Shown piece by piece: positions 12,873-22,688 of a stretch of DNA of 64,000 nt. The stretch is from the NCBI RefSeq assembly GCF_963678635.1, contig NC_087069.1, forward strand, positions 32,637,710 to 32,701,709, in the 5' to 3' direction. A program made the position numbers and the translations under genes. The stretch comes from Symsagittifera roscoffensis. Its lineage: Eukaryota; Xenacoelomorpha; Acoela; Convolutidae. Below the pieces are notes generated by a model, which had not been told where the DNA came from, did no database searches, and was given only the letters and a program-made list of their open reading frames with translations. Every line of letters starts with the position of its first letter. Position 1 is the stretch's first letter.

Positions 12873-13112
12873 AATTAACACTGAAAATTTGGTCCCAAAA
12901 TATTTTTGGTTTTTATTTAAAACGTACATGTCTAAATCGAAATTAAGACTCAGAAACTTCCAGACAATTTAATTTAAGTCTGTTCAATTAATTTTAGAGG
13001 TTAAAAGTATTTTAATCCTAATAGTAATTTAGAGGTCAACTGTGATTGGATAATTTTCTAACATGATGGCTTAGAACCAAATTGTATAAGAATTATTGTA
13101 AATAACATTTGT
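12873..13112 (+). repeat. PLE pseudo-LTR, upstream copy
   Basis: About 240 bp match 16171-16408 with an estimated 80-85 percent identity, starting at TTAACACTGAAA and ending near AATAACATTT. The shared part begins in what is coding sequence in the downstream copy (the last codons of the GIY-YIG ORF), typical of pseudo-LTRs formed by tandem or partial duplication of PLE units. Confidence 0.85.
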
Positions 13113-13455
13113 AAATTGATGTTTTATCGTCATTTAGATTAGTTTTTTGTAAAAATCTTGACGATGCACATAGTTGCGAAAACGTTTAAAATTTACTGTT
13201 TTGCAAAAATTTCTTCAAATTTACTTGCAAATTTATGATGAACCAAAAAGAGAAGAGCTCAAATTTTCAACTGTTTTCCCATTAATGGGCCAGTATAAAA
13301 ATTTTAAATGATTTTATCAATGTGTAGGGAATTTTTATAGTGTTTTTTTCATCGTTACGTAGAAAATGGCCAATTTTTATTTGAGTTACTGAAATGTTTG
13401 ATATTCTAGCAGCTAACTCCCTGTTCCACAGCATCAACACCCTAATCACATGTGA

Positions 13456-14031
13456 GAAAAATGTTACGAGAGCCTTGTTACGGCGATTTCTGGCATATCC
13501 CTTAATAACAACTTGCTGAACAAAAAAAAGGACCTCCGACGATTACTGGAAGACAGTCCATTGAAGAAGAAAAAAGTGGTTGTGTGTCACGACGTGGTGA
13601 ACAACACTATTAGCAACCACAGAACAAACAACAATCACCCAGCCCGTGTCGAGGAGCTGAAAAATTATTTGAAGTCAAAGAAGCACCAGATATTGGCGAT
13701 CGTCTATTGCAGAAGGGAAGGAACGCGTGACTTGTTTAGTCAACTTCTCGGCACAGGAGTGCTCATTATTCCAGCAACAAAACAGCTACTCTCCAAGAGC
13801 AAGCAAAAAGACCCGGAGCAGCTCAAGGAAAATTTGAAGCTGCACCAGAGTACTGAATTGGAGCTGAAATCTCTGCGATTGGTAGTGGCACACAAAGAAA
13901 GGCTGTCAGAGCTGATTGGCAACATTAGTGGCAAACAACAGAGACCATCACAGACAAGGAGGAAGGTGAATGCCAGACCTGAGCAGAAACTGAAGGCAGA
14001 GGAAGTATCTGCAATTCAAAGACAGGGGTGA
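13456..14031 (+). CDS. Unassigned 5' ORF of the PLE
   Basis: This frame is open from 13456, just after an in-frame TGA, to the stop at 14031, giving up to 191 codons. There is no ATG near the open start, so it may be truncated or joined to an upstream exon. The protein begins with a Leu/Asn/Lys-rich stretch, then a segment with VVVCHDVVNNTISNHR and ILAIVYCRREGTRDLF, and ends in a Lys/Glu/Gln-rich probable coiled coil (about residues 120-190). Its position between the pseudo-LTR and the RT makes it a likely element-encoded first ORF. I do not recognise a domain with confidence; the strand-like segments around HDVVNNT could be a remnant alpha/beta fold. Confidence 0.5.
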   Translation, partial: EKCYESLVTAISGISLNNNLLNKKKDLRRLLEDSPLKKKKVVVCHDVVNNTISNHRTNNNHPARVEELKNYLKSKKHQILAIVYCRREGTRDLFSQLLGTGVLIIPATKQLLSKSKQKDPEQLKENLKLHQSTELELKSLRLVVAHKERLSELIGNISGKQQRPSQTRRKVNARPEQKLKAEEVSAIQRQG

Positions 14032-14560
14032 GAAGAGTGCGATTTGTTTTACTTTGTGCCTTGTGAGTTTCATTACTCGTCACCTGCAAAACATTGACCA
14101 CAAAACTTTTGCCTGCTGATTGGCTCAGACAAAATTTAAAAAGAAAACTAACTTAGAAAATTGTGTTAGACTATTTAAGTTCTTTAAAAAAGTTCAAGTA
14201 TCTGTACATTGACTGACTTTTCTGAGAAAATGTCTAAAAAACCATCTAAAACTGGACTTTTTTTGAAGTTTAGGGTCCCCGAGAACGGGATTTTTTCGGA
14301 CCCAGCTGTGCATAATTTTCAATTCAAACTACTAACGACTGAACTTTCTAGGGATAATGAGGATAGGAAAAGATACGAAGAGATGCTAATGAAAGCAAGT
14401 TCACTGGTGCAAAAAAATCGACAAACAGTGGTGGGCATCCATTTTCCGCTTCGTGAGGCATCAAATTGAGGCAAGTTTAAAGACAACATCAGATAACCAT
14501 AGAAAAAACGTAGAAAAACTGTCTGAGAGACAAGATAAACCTCTTGGGGGGAGAAATGAG
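14032..14560 (+). other. PLE spacer with short ORF
   Basis: This contains an 86-codon open stretch (14209-14469) without recognisable motif. It lies between the unassigned ORF and the first RT-like residues, so it is either PLE linker or untranslated sequence. Confidence 0.3.
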
Positions 14561-15568
14561 CGATCAGTTAAGGTGCTCAGTTAGGGTACATGAAGTGCTA
14601 TCAATGGGCCCGAAGCATCCCAGGAGAGATAAATTTAACGAAACACACTTTTTCGCGGATATCGAAATTTTCCTCCCAAAAATTAAAAAACATCTGCTGA
14701 AACTTTATGTGAAATAGAAGCCGCGGCAAAGTCATATGCAACAAACGTAAGGCAAACCCTAAGACACAAAGCCGTTGAAAAAACGAGGAAATATCTCAAA
14801 GATAATGGGTTGCTGGCTGTGCCTTTTGATAAATGGGTTGGTTTTTGCATAATGAGGAAACAATTGTATGAATCAAAGCTGGAATTCTTGTTGCAATCTG
14901 CTCAGTTTGTGAAAAAAGATGCAACAACTGATGAGGTTATACTGAGAATTTAGAAGAGACTCAACAAAAAATTAATAGCCATGAACAAAAGAGACGAGAT
15001 AAGTGGTCAGTTATATTCTAAGATGAGATCAACAGGGGGGCAACCCGCCCGTTCATACGGTCTAGCTAAGGTACACAAGACTGAGACACCCCTACGACCA
15101 GTACTATCACTTCCAGGCAGCTCGAATGATTGCAAAGTTTTTTTGACAACATCGATGGAGCCAATATAGAAACCAATACCAACGATTTCAGAAAAACAAT
15201 TGAAAATATTGCTCTAGATCCGGATGAAACCAGAATAACTCTTGATGTGAAAAGTTTGTACACCAACGTTCTCCTGAAGGAGGCAATTGAAATTGCTTTA
15301 CGGAAGCTGTACAGCCAGGATTCTCCTCCTGAAATTCAAAGCGCAACATTGAATATGGCAGTCAGCAAAGTTTATTTCAAGTGTAATGATTCATGGTATG
15401 TGCATGTTGGTGGTCTAGCAATGGGTGGTTCTCTCGCGGTATTTCTGGCAAACCTATGGCTGAAAAAGTACGAGTGTGCTCAAAAACAAGAAATACTGGT
15501 GGGAACGGCGATACAGCAAATTAATGACAAAAACGGTTTGTGCCAACGTTGCATCAGGAAAGTCTCAT
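14561..15568 (+). pseudogene. PLE reverse transcriptase, broken
   Basis: Several frames carry successive PLE RT pieces. A conserved N-terminal stretch around 14600-14980 is interrupted by frameshifts and a TAG at 14951. Next come RSYGLAKVHKTETPLRPVLS (15050-15110), ITLDVKSLYTNV (motif A, about 15235-15270) and GLAMGGSLAVFLANLWL (motif B, about 15412-15463). In this family the palm Asp of motif A pairs with a YxDD in motif C, but no YxDD follows here. PLE RTs are related to telomerase RT and prime from nicks made by GIY-YIG. The ORF ends at a TAA at 15568. Confidence 0.85.
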
Positions 15569-15690
15569 AAAGATCAAAGGGGGTTGAATGCGAGAGTTGT
15601 CAAAACTGGTATCATCTAAAATGTGGAAAAATATCCGATGACGTATACGCGTCAATAACCGAGAGAGTCTGGTACCGTGAAAGCCCTTGG
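15521..15690 (+). other. PHD-finger-like zinc module inside PLE RT
   Basis: Reading through the TAA at 15568, the protein shows CQRC, then VECESC, then NWYHLKC and a C-terminal VWYRES. This is the spacing of a PHD finger (C-x2-C, C-x2-C, H-x2-C, W before the last pair), with the final Cys pair partly lost. PHD fingers usually bind histone H3 tails, so a targeting or chromatin-reading role is conceivable. It sits between RT motif B and the GIY-YIG region, an unusual place for an inserted module. Confidence 0.65.
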
Positions 15691-15789
15691 ATAGTGAGAG
15701 GTGTTTGTCAACTCATTCACCAAATGATGGGAAGCCCCCAATGCTGATGTTGCAATATAGAGGTAACCAAAGCCAATATTCTGATATCA

Positions 15790-16188
15790 GATTACGAAAA
15801 ATAACTAACGTTCAAGTCGTTTTCACCACAAGAAAACTAGAATCATGTTTACCATCACTGAAGTCAGCATATTCTAATGACCATACTAAAGTCAAGAGTG
15901 GTTTATAAACTGTATTGTAGTGGATGCACTTCCACCTATGTCGGACATACTGTTCGACAATTGAACACTAGAATTGAGGAACATAAGAAAGCTGACTCAC
16001 CGGTAGGGCCTCCACCTTCAGCAATGCCAACTTGAGGGAAATAGCGCAGATCTTAGTTGGGAAATCATAGATAGGTCAAACAACCAAACAAAATTGTTAA
16101 CACTAGAGGCAATACATATCAGGAAAAAAAAACCGGGCTTGAACACGCGCGATGAGTTTAGGAACAGGGAGTTAACACTGAAAGTTTA
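15790..16188 (+). pseudogene. GIY-YIG endonuclease segment of PLE
   Basis: From 15898 the frame reads VVYKLYCSGCTSTYVGHTVR followed by RIEEHKK, matching the GIY...YVG...R...EH pattern of the Penelope-type GIY-YIG nuclease. After a frameshift near 16020 it resumes with a segment containing LLTLEAIHIRKKKPGLNT, the usual C-terminal end of these nucleases, and stops at 16188. In intact PLEs this domain makes the target nick used for priming. It follows a linker (15800-15897) that replaces the expected catalytic RT motif C and thumb. Confidence 0.85.
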
Positions 16189-16408
16189 GTCCCAAAACAT
16201 TTTTGGTTTTTTCTTTAAAACATACAAGTCTAAATCGAAGTTATGAATCAGAAACTTCCAGACATATTAATTTAAAACTATTTAATTAATTTTAGAGGTT
16301 AAAACAATTTTAATCGTAAAAGGAATGTAGAGGTCAACTGTGATTGGCTAAATTTTTAACATGATGGTTTCGAACCAAAATGTAAGTAAATTATTTTAAA
16401 TAACATTT
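16171..16408 (+). repeat. PLE pseudo-LTR, downstream copy (interrupted)
   Basis: Direct copy of 12873-13112. It overlaps the last codons of the GIY-YIG ORF and is cut at AACATTT by the start of the giant-element LTR at 16409; the upstream copy continues there with GTAAATTG. Confidence 0.85.
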
Positions 16409-16964
16409 TGTGCCAGTCGGTCATATCTGGGAGTTTGACCTTGAGGAATACGAAAATACGTGGTTTTGGAATGAAGTTTTATTTTTTTAAAATTCGAATG
16501 GAGCCTGTCATGCTCAGTTTTCTCGCGACAACTGAAAACATCAAATATAAAATCAGAACAACCGAATTACAATTGCGGGAAAGTTGTCAAAAATACACAG
16601 TGGGAAATTGCTATTCGCAATTTCCATCGTAGAAAACGAGAGTAGAGCTGTCCTATCTGATATAGGAGACCGAACAATTACAAGAGCAGATCAAGACTCA
16701 ACTGAACCAGAGTGAACCTTCAATGGGAAGGCAGACAACTGAAGTCTCCCAAGATCCAAAACTACATTCTTGCATTAAAACGTATTTCCTTTGATTGGAA
16801 CTCATCATTAGAAAATTTCTTGAATTATATTCGATTATATTTATGCTAGAGTTATTAATTAGCTTAATTACTCTGTTTCTCAAGTGTGCTGCTATGTAAG
16901 TACCAAATTTTATTTTCTCGAGTGCATTTTATAATAAGTATGATGAGGTGAGGCGAGTTTTAGG

Positions 16965-16987
16965 TTGATCCATCTGAAATGGATCAA
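16965..16987 (+). promoter_or_regulatory. Conserved perfect hairpin in LTR
   Basis: TTGATCCAT and ATGGATCAA form a perfect 9-bp inverted repeat around a 5-base loop, 14 bases upstream of the AATAAA signal. The same hairpin is kept in the LTR of element B with a different loop. Conservation of the stem suggests an RNA structure or a dimeric binding site near the start or poly(A) region. Confidence 0.6.
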
Positions 16988-17000
16988 AGTTCCACTGTCC

Positions 17001-17006
17001 AATAAA
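17001..17006 (+). terminator. Poly(A) signal AATAAA in LTR
   Basis: AATAAA lies in the best-conserved block of the LTR and is retained in the LTR of element B (42210-42215, minus strand). This would place the end of R shortly downstream. Confidence 0.6.
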
Positions 17007-17309
17007 AAGTAACTTAACGGATTGTTCCGACCCTGTTTTTAACGGCGTTCGTGTATTTTGGGTATTTTGAGACCTAAGTATGGGGATGTTCTCATTTTCT
17101 AGAGTGGGGGTGGGACATTTTGGTAGTGGCCTTCAAGCTGTAACGGGTTCTAGTCTCATGTCGCAAGCGAAACGAATTGGCTCCGACCGTTTTTGAGGTA
17201 AAAAAACACAAGAGATAGTGTCCCTGACTCTTGAGCCAATGGTTATAGGGCCTATTTTTCTTAAACCTCATATGTGACCGAAGTAGGCGACTGTTACATA
17301 GTGTTTTTA

Positions 17310-17322
17310 TGGCACTCCTGGG
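17310..17322 (+). promoter_or_regulatory. Possible primer-binding site
   Basis: TGGCACTCCTGGG starts 11 bases after the LTR end and begins with TGG, as tRNA-primed elements require. I cannot match it to a specific tRNA by eye, and the spacing is longer than usual, so this is weak. Confidence 0.3.
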
Positions 17323-17794
17323 TGTTTTTACGACATCAAGACTACGGAGTTGAACCCACTTGGCACAGTTCCGGGATACATGCCCATTCTAGAGTACCGG
17401 TGGCACGGTTCAGCGGGAACGTGTAAGCCTTCCGGTTGTACCGTGATAGCTTTTTAAGAAAACTTGAGAAAACTTCCTGGTACTCTCTCCGAACGAGGCT
17501 TAGCTAACCGAGTAAAGGGGGGTAACTAGGGGGACAAAAACACGAGCAAAAAGGCAAAAAACGAAACAAAAACAAGAAAAAAGTATAGAAAAAGGAACAA
17601 AAACCATAAAACAAAAATGACAGTGACTTTGATACCAGATTAGTTGGATCAAACCTTTATATTAATTAAATAGTATACCCGTACTGTTTTATAAGACCGA
17701 TCGTTTCGATCAATCTAGCAATTTAAACCAGTGACCTCAATAAGGTGCCCAAGTGGGGGGCGTTGTTAAGGGTTTTCAGATAGCTTGCAACCTA

Positions 17795-17935
17795 GCTGAA
17801 CAACTAGGAGACTTGACTGGAAGAGGTGACCAGCCGAGTGGGAAAGGGGTTCACAAGGACTGAGCTGAACCGCTAGGAGACTTGACTGGAAGAGGTGACC
17901 AGCCAAGTGGGAAGGTGGTGCTGGTGTCAAGTGCA
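17795..17935 (+). repeat. 70-bp leader repeat, two copies
   Basis: GCTGAAC..CTAGGAGACTTG and GGAAGAGGTGACCAGCC recur at a spacing of 69-70 bp. Element B has four copies of the same unit at 63711-63980. Confidence 0.85.
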
Positions 17936-18830
17936 GTGCACGTCAAGAAGACAACCAGCACGGGATCGCTACAACAAGAGGAGGACGCACAGGGGTGTTC
18001 TCAAGTTGGACAAACGGGTATGGTTAAAATCCACATTACATTATACATCATAGGAAATAAGTGTAAAATTGGATAAGCGGACCCCCATTGCTTTGAGGAA
18101 GTTTTTACACAAGCAGGCCTGGAAACAGGTCTACGGTTTTCTCTCGAGAGGTTTAGCACCCGGCGCTTAAGGGAATTTTCGGCTTAAGAGGGGGGCTAAA
18201 GAGGGGGGAGAATAGAAGGGGGGCTGGTAAGGTTAAAGGTTGGTGGTTGTAAAGTGTAAAAAGGGGGGACACATTAGAGTACCTAATTGTTCGGCATCGT
18301 CGATTTAGTTACATTAGATACTTACACGCGTTGGTTATAAGAAGCGGATATCCAAATTTAACATCGAGTTAAGGTAGGTACCATGGTCGGATCGGTAGGG
18401 GGGAACGGACATAGACAGTTTTTGTGATACCCCATAAGATCGCTAGCAGGGGGGAGGTAAACGCGTGGCAGTCGGGCACCAAACGTGGCAGTCGGGCACC
18501 GATCTGTCAGCTTTGAATTTTAGGTGGGTTCATCTCTCTTTTTTGTAATTTTTCCTGTTTAAATTTTTACGTTTTGGTGAGAACTTGTTGTTGGTATTTG
18601 AACGAATAGGTGATCACAAGATACCTGCGAAGAAGTTGGGGGTTTCAAATTGCCTGAAACAACGAAAGGGAGATAAATACAGGGGGGTCAGTATTTGGAT
18701 TTTGGCCATTAAAATAGGGATTTTGGGAAATTTTTTTACTAGAGCTCAAGTGGTGGTACACGGTACAGTGGTTCAAGAGTCCCCACAACGAAGAAGAAGA
18801 GATCCTACTATCCAGACACTTGATGACAAG

Positions 18831-20400
18831 TCTTGTGACAGTACCGAAGAAGTCTTGGGACATTGCAGTCTGGGCACGGTCTTGGAACAGTGCAGTCTTG
18901 GGACAGTCTTGGGACAGTGCAGTCTTGGGACAGTCTAGGGACGGTGCAGTCTTGGGACAGTCTTGCGACAGTCTTGGGCCAGAGCAGTCTTGGTACGACA
19001 CGGTCTTGGGACACTTGTCTTGGGACAGTAGTCTTGGGACAGTAGTTTTGGGACAGTGGTCTTGGGACAGTGGTCTTGGGACAGTGTTTTTGGGACAGTG
19101 GTCTTGGGACACTGGTCTTGGGACAGTAGTCTTGGGACAGTAGTCTTGGGACAGTAGTCTTGGGACAGTAGTCTTGGGACAGTAGTCTTGGGACAGTAGT
19201 CTTGGGACAGTAGTCTTGGGACACTAGTCTTGGACAGTAGTCTTGGGACAGTAGTCTTGGGACACTAGTCTTGGGACAGTAGTCTTGGGACAGTAGTCTT
19301 GGGACAGTAGTCTTGGGACACTAGTTTGGACAGTAGTCTTGGGACAGTAGTCTTGGGACACTAGTCTTGGGACAGTAGTCTTAGGGCAAGGATCTTGGGA
19401 CAGTAGTATTAGGACAGTGGTCTTGGGACAGTAGTCTTGGGACAGTAGTCTTGGGACAGTAGTCTTAGAGCAAGGATCTTGGGACAGTAGTCTTGGGACA
19501 GTGGTCTTGGGACACTAGTCTTGGGACAGTAGTCTTGGGACAGTCGTCTTGGGACAGTAGTCTTGGGACAGTAGTCTTGGGACAGTAGTCTTGGGACACT
19601 AGTCTTGGGACAGTAGTTTTGGGACAGTAGTCTTGGGACGGTAGTCTTGAGACACTAGTCTTGGACAGTAGTCTTGGGACAGTAGTCTTGGGACACTAGT
19701 CTTGGGACAGTAGTCTTAGGGCAAGGATCTTGGGACAGTAGTATTAGGACAGTGGTCTTGGGACACTAGTCATGGGACAGTAGTCTTGGGACAGTTGTCT
19801 TGGGACAGTAGTCTTGGGACAGTCGTCTTAGGGCAAGGGTCTTGGGACAGTGGTCTTGGGACACTCGTCTTGGGACAGTAGTCTTAGGGCAAGGATCTTG
19901 GGACAGTAGTCTTGGTACAGTGGTCTTGGGACACTAGTCTTGGGACAGTAGTCTTGGGACAGTCGTCTAGGGACAGTAGTCTTGGGACAGTAGTCTTGGG
20001 ACAGTAGTCTTGGGACACTAGTCTTGGACAGTAGTCTTGGGACAGTAGTCTTGGGACACTAGTCTTGGGACAGTAGTCTTGGGACAGTGGTCTTGGGACA
20101 CTAGTCTTGGGACAGTAGTCTTGGGACACTAGTCTTGGGACAGTAGTCTTGGGACACTAGTCTTGGGACAGTAGTCTTAGGGCAAGGATCTTGGGACAGT
20201 AGTATTAGGACAGTGGTCTTTGGACACTAGTCATGGGACAGTAGTCTTGGGACAGTCGTCTTGGGACAGTAGTCTTGGGACAGTCGTCTTAGGGCAAGGG
20301 TCTTGGGACAGTGGTCTTGGGACACTAACAAGAAGTACTGGGACAGCACCGAATAGTCTTGGGACAGTAGAGAGAAAGTTTGGGACAGCACGAAGAAGTG
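18831..20400 (+). repeat. 14-bp minisatellite in element A leader
   Basis: About 1.5 kb of CTTGGGACAGTAGT units, roughly 105 copies. Variant units CTTGGGACACTAGT, and longer blocks with CTTAGGGCAAGGAT, form higher-order patterns. The same unit makes up a shorter array at the same place in element B (62058-62850). ORFs on both strands here are periodic by-products: a 14-bp unit stays open in several frames and yields a repeating 14-residue peptide. The array sits between LTR and gag, the position occupied by the Su(Hw)-site insulator array in Drosophila gypsy. Confidence 0.95.
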
Positions 20401-20630
20401 GGGTGACGGTACTAAAGGGTCTTAAGACAGGCCGAAATGATTGAATCAAAAGCAATAGGACTAGTCGGAACTCGATACTGTTAAGATCACGAATTAGTAG
20501 AATTTTAACAAAATCTTAAAAGGAACAGAAAAGTAGTTTTTATTTTTTTACCAAAAAATTTATTTTGTTTTTAGAATTGGATTTTTGTAAATACCAATTT
20601 TGTAAATAGAATCAATTGTAAATAAAAATC

Positions 20631-21698
20631 ATGAGACGGAGCAGGATACCGGTGGCTGAAAAAAGATCAACAGAATCAAAGACAAAATATAACTCGTCGC
20701 TACGTAGATTGACATCGTTTGGCCCAAGAGTAACAAAGAAGACCATTCCAGTTAGCATGGTCAATACGAGGAGTAGTAGAGAGGACAAAACAAAAGACGG
20801 CGCGGAAGGGAAACAAGCGGAACCCGCCATCGAGATTGACCTAGAAACACCAGACCAGAGTGTGGAGGAGGTCGAGAAGAAGACGACGGAATCAACATCG
20901 ATGCCGAATGCAGAGGAACCAAATCCAAAGTCCATGGAGTTCTCGCCGATAGACACTGTGGAAAACACAACGGGCAACACGCCAGAAACGGTAAAAGACG
21001 AATCTCAAGCAAAAAGAACGTCATTTACTGAAAGGTTGGCAATGATGGTCGGGATGAAATCAAGAGACATAGTGACGGAGGAACCGAAGGCCGAGAAAGG
21101 CAAAACATTCGGAACAGTTTCCACGAAAGCAACAGACACCGACCAAAACGAAGACCAGGTGAGACCGGGAGCAGCAGCCGACCAAAGGGCAGCAGCTGAC
21201 CATGAAACAACTTCTCTCGATCTAGGCACTCTGATGGCGAAGCTAGTTCAGATCGACAACAGACTAAAGCACAGCGAGGAGGATAGAGAGGTGATAAAGA
21301 AAGAATTGAGTTACAACAAACATGAGTACCTCGACAACTGTTTCAATCTGGCGAGAGCGACAGAGCAAAAGCTTCAGCAGATGTCGGACAAGGTTGATAC
21401 CACTGATGGAGAGCGAGACAAGAACATCAAAAAAGACAAGCAAGAAATGAAGCAACGATATGGCGCAGTGAACAGCCAGTTGGGGAGTTTGGAAACGAGA
21501 ATGGACACAATGAGTAGGGACCAGGCTGAGAGTTCATGTGTACTACAGGCAAAACTAGACGCCATCTTGAGGAACTCTACGTCACAGGACAGGCCGGCAG
21601 CGGAACGAACGCAAGGCAATAGAGTTGACTTCGTGGAACCAAAACGGAACAACCGACAATCAACACCGTTACCATTACCCCGGGCAAAGCGATTATGA
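20631..21698 (+). pseudogene. gag, N-terminal part (copy A)
   Basis: A 355-codon ORF starts at an ATG (MRRSRIPV). It has an acidic, low-complexity first half and then a clear coiled coil (about residues 205-300, with LGTLMAKLVQIDNRLKHSEE and heptad-like Leu/Lys/Glu spacing). It ends in a Pro-rich segment at an indel around 21690, where copy B reads on. Gag builds the particle; a long N-terminal coiled coil could drive multimerisation. The start is supported because the leader upstream is non-coding and the same ATG context exists in copy B at 61804. Confidence 0.75.
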
Positions 21699-22688
21699 AA
21701 AGCGGAACAGCAAACACGACGAGTGGTCCAGGGGACTCCACGACTCACAATAACGTGGGACCAGATGTCATGACGAGGGCAAGCGCCTGGGAAATGATGA
21801 ACAGGACACTAGAAGCCTTCGCCACGAGGAACACCGACTCGAGTGACAGAGGAAGCAACAAATCCAGGAAAACTTTCAAAAAACCGAAAGAATTCAAGGA
21901 TGATTCAGTTGGATGCATTGACACTTGGGTAGAAGTCATGAGATTGCACATGGAACAAGACAACTTGAACGATGAGAGGCAAGCATGCACAGCGAAACTC
22001 AGCAACTTGGAAGGCACGGCGTTGAACTGCGTGGTTGCGAAGAAGGAAGAGGAACGCGACTCTGCGGATAAAATCTTCGAGATATTGTTGAATCGATTCG
22101 GGTCAGGCATGAGGGGTCATCAAGCGATGATGCGATTTGAAAAGAGAAGGCAGAGGGACGATGAATCAATAGACAGGTTCCTAGATGATCTTGAGAGCTT
22201 GAGACGAAGGAGTGACCCTGAAGAGTCCACCAACAGAAGAAACTTTAGCATCGCCTCAAAGTTCATTGATGGGGAAAAGAGTGATGACTTGAGAACAATG
22301 TTAGCAACATACTATACATTGTCGAAAGATATTGCACCGACTCCAGAAGAGATGAGGCAGAAGTCGAGAGAGTACATGCTAATGAAACCAAAGAAATGCT
22401 CATATTCAGATAACAGGAATATGCAAGGGGGAGCCAACCACAAAGGTCGTCATGGTACAAGCCTAGAGATGACATGGACAAACCTAGATCCTGCGCGAAC
22501 TGCGGGTCAGCTGATCATCACGTGTCAGATTGCACAACATACAAGCAGGGCATGAAGAGTCTAGGGTACGCACTAGATGAGGAGGACATGAGCCAGATGG
22601 AAGAACACGAGTACTATAGTGGCTTAATCATCAAGATAGGTGCAAGATGATTCTTCTGCAATCAGGAGGGGCACTTTAGGATGGATTG
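21695..22688 (+). pseudogene. gag, capsid and nucleocapsid part (copy A, first of three NC copies)
   Basis: The frame resumes at 21695. It contains a Ty3/gypsy-type gag capsid region, with CIDTWVEVMRLHMEQDNLND, then LNRFGSGMRGHQAMMRFEK and ESIDRFLDDLESLRRRS, spanning about residues 60-190. A one-base loss in a G-run near 22431 shifts the frame before the first zinc knuckle (CANCGSADHHVADC in the intact copy). A TGA at 22648-22650 then stops the protein just before the second knuckle. Both lesions recur in the second copy, and the TGA in all three. Confidence 0.8.

Larger units (their letters stand above)
12873..16408 (+). mobile_element. Defective Penelope-like element (PLE)
   Basis: The region holds, in order, a pseudo-LTR, an unassigned ORF, PLE-type RT segments, a PHD-like zinc finger, a GIY-YIG nuclease segment, and a second copy of the pseudo-LTR in direct orientation. 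Direct pseudo-LTRs together with RT plus GIY-YIG are diagnostic of endonuclease-bearing Penelope-like elements. The copy is dead: it has multiple stops and frameshifts, and the RT catalytic YxDD/thumb segment is missing between the PHD-like finger and the GIY-YIG part. Its 3' end is interrupted at 16408/16409 by the LTR of giant element A. Confidence 0.85.
16409..17298 (+). repeat. 5' LTR of giant element A
   Basis: The 890-bp segment starts TGTGCCAGTCGG and ends CTGTTACA, giving the TG...CA ends expected for integrase-processed LTRs. It is homologous over its whole length to 41923-42800 in opposite orientation. The second half (about 16920-17298) is clearly more conserved than the first, as usual for R/U5 versus U3. 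It contains a perfect hairpin and an AATAAA signal shared by both LTRs. Its upstream flank is PLE sequence and its downstream flank is element leader. Confidence 0.85.
17299..20630 (+). other. Long 5' leader of element A
   Basis: No coding region is supported between the LTR and the gag ATG at 20631. The leader contains a purine-rich stretch (17515-17620), a 70-bp repeat, a doubled CGTGGCAGTCGGGCACC motif (18464-18500) and a large 14-bp minisatellite. Much of 17760-18800 has a counterpart in element B (62850-64000), so the leader belongs to the element. Packaging, splice-donor or regulatory functions are expected here but cannot be located. Confidence 0.7.

Noticed and set aside
18831-20400. 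CRISPR-like repeat array.
   Set aside because: Units are contiguous 14-bp repeats with no unique spacers, in a eukaryotic retroelement leader.
18645-20455. Overlapping ORFs on both strands encoding repetitive SQDYCPKTTVPRL- or LGTVVLGQWSWDS-type proteins (also 62162-62916).
   Set aside because: They are translations of the 14-bp minisatellite, which is open in several frames on both strands. They differ in phase between copies and have no start or family support.
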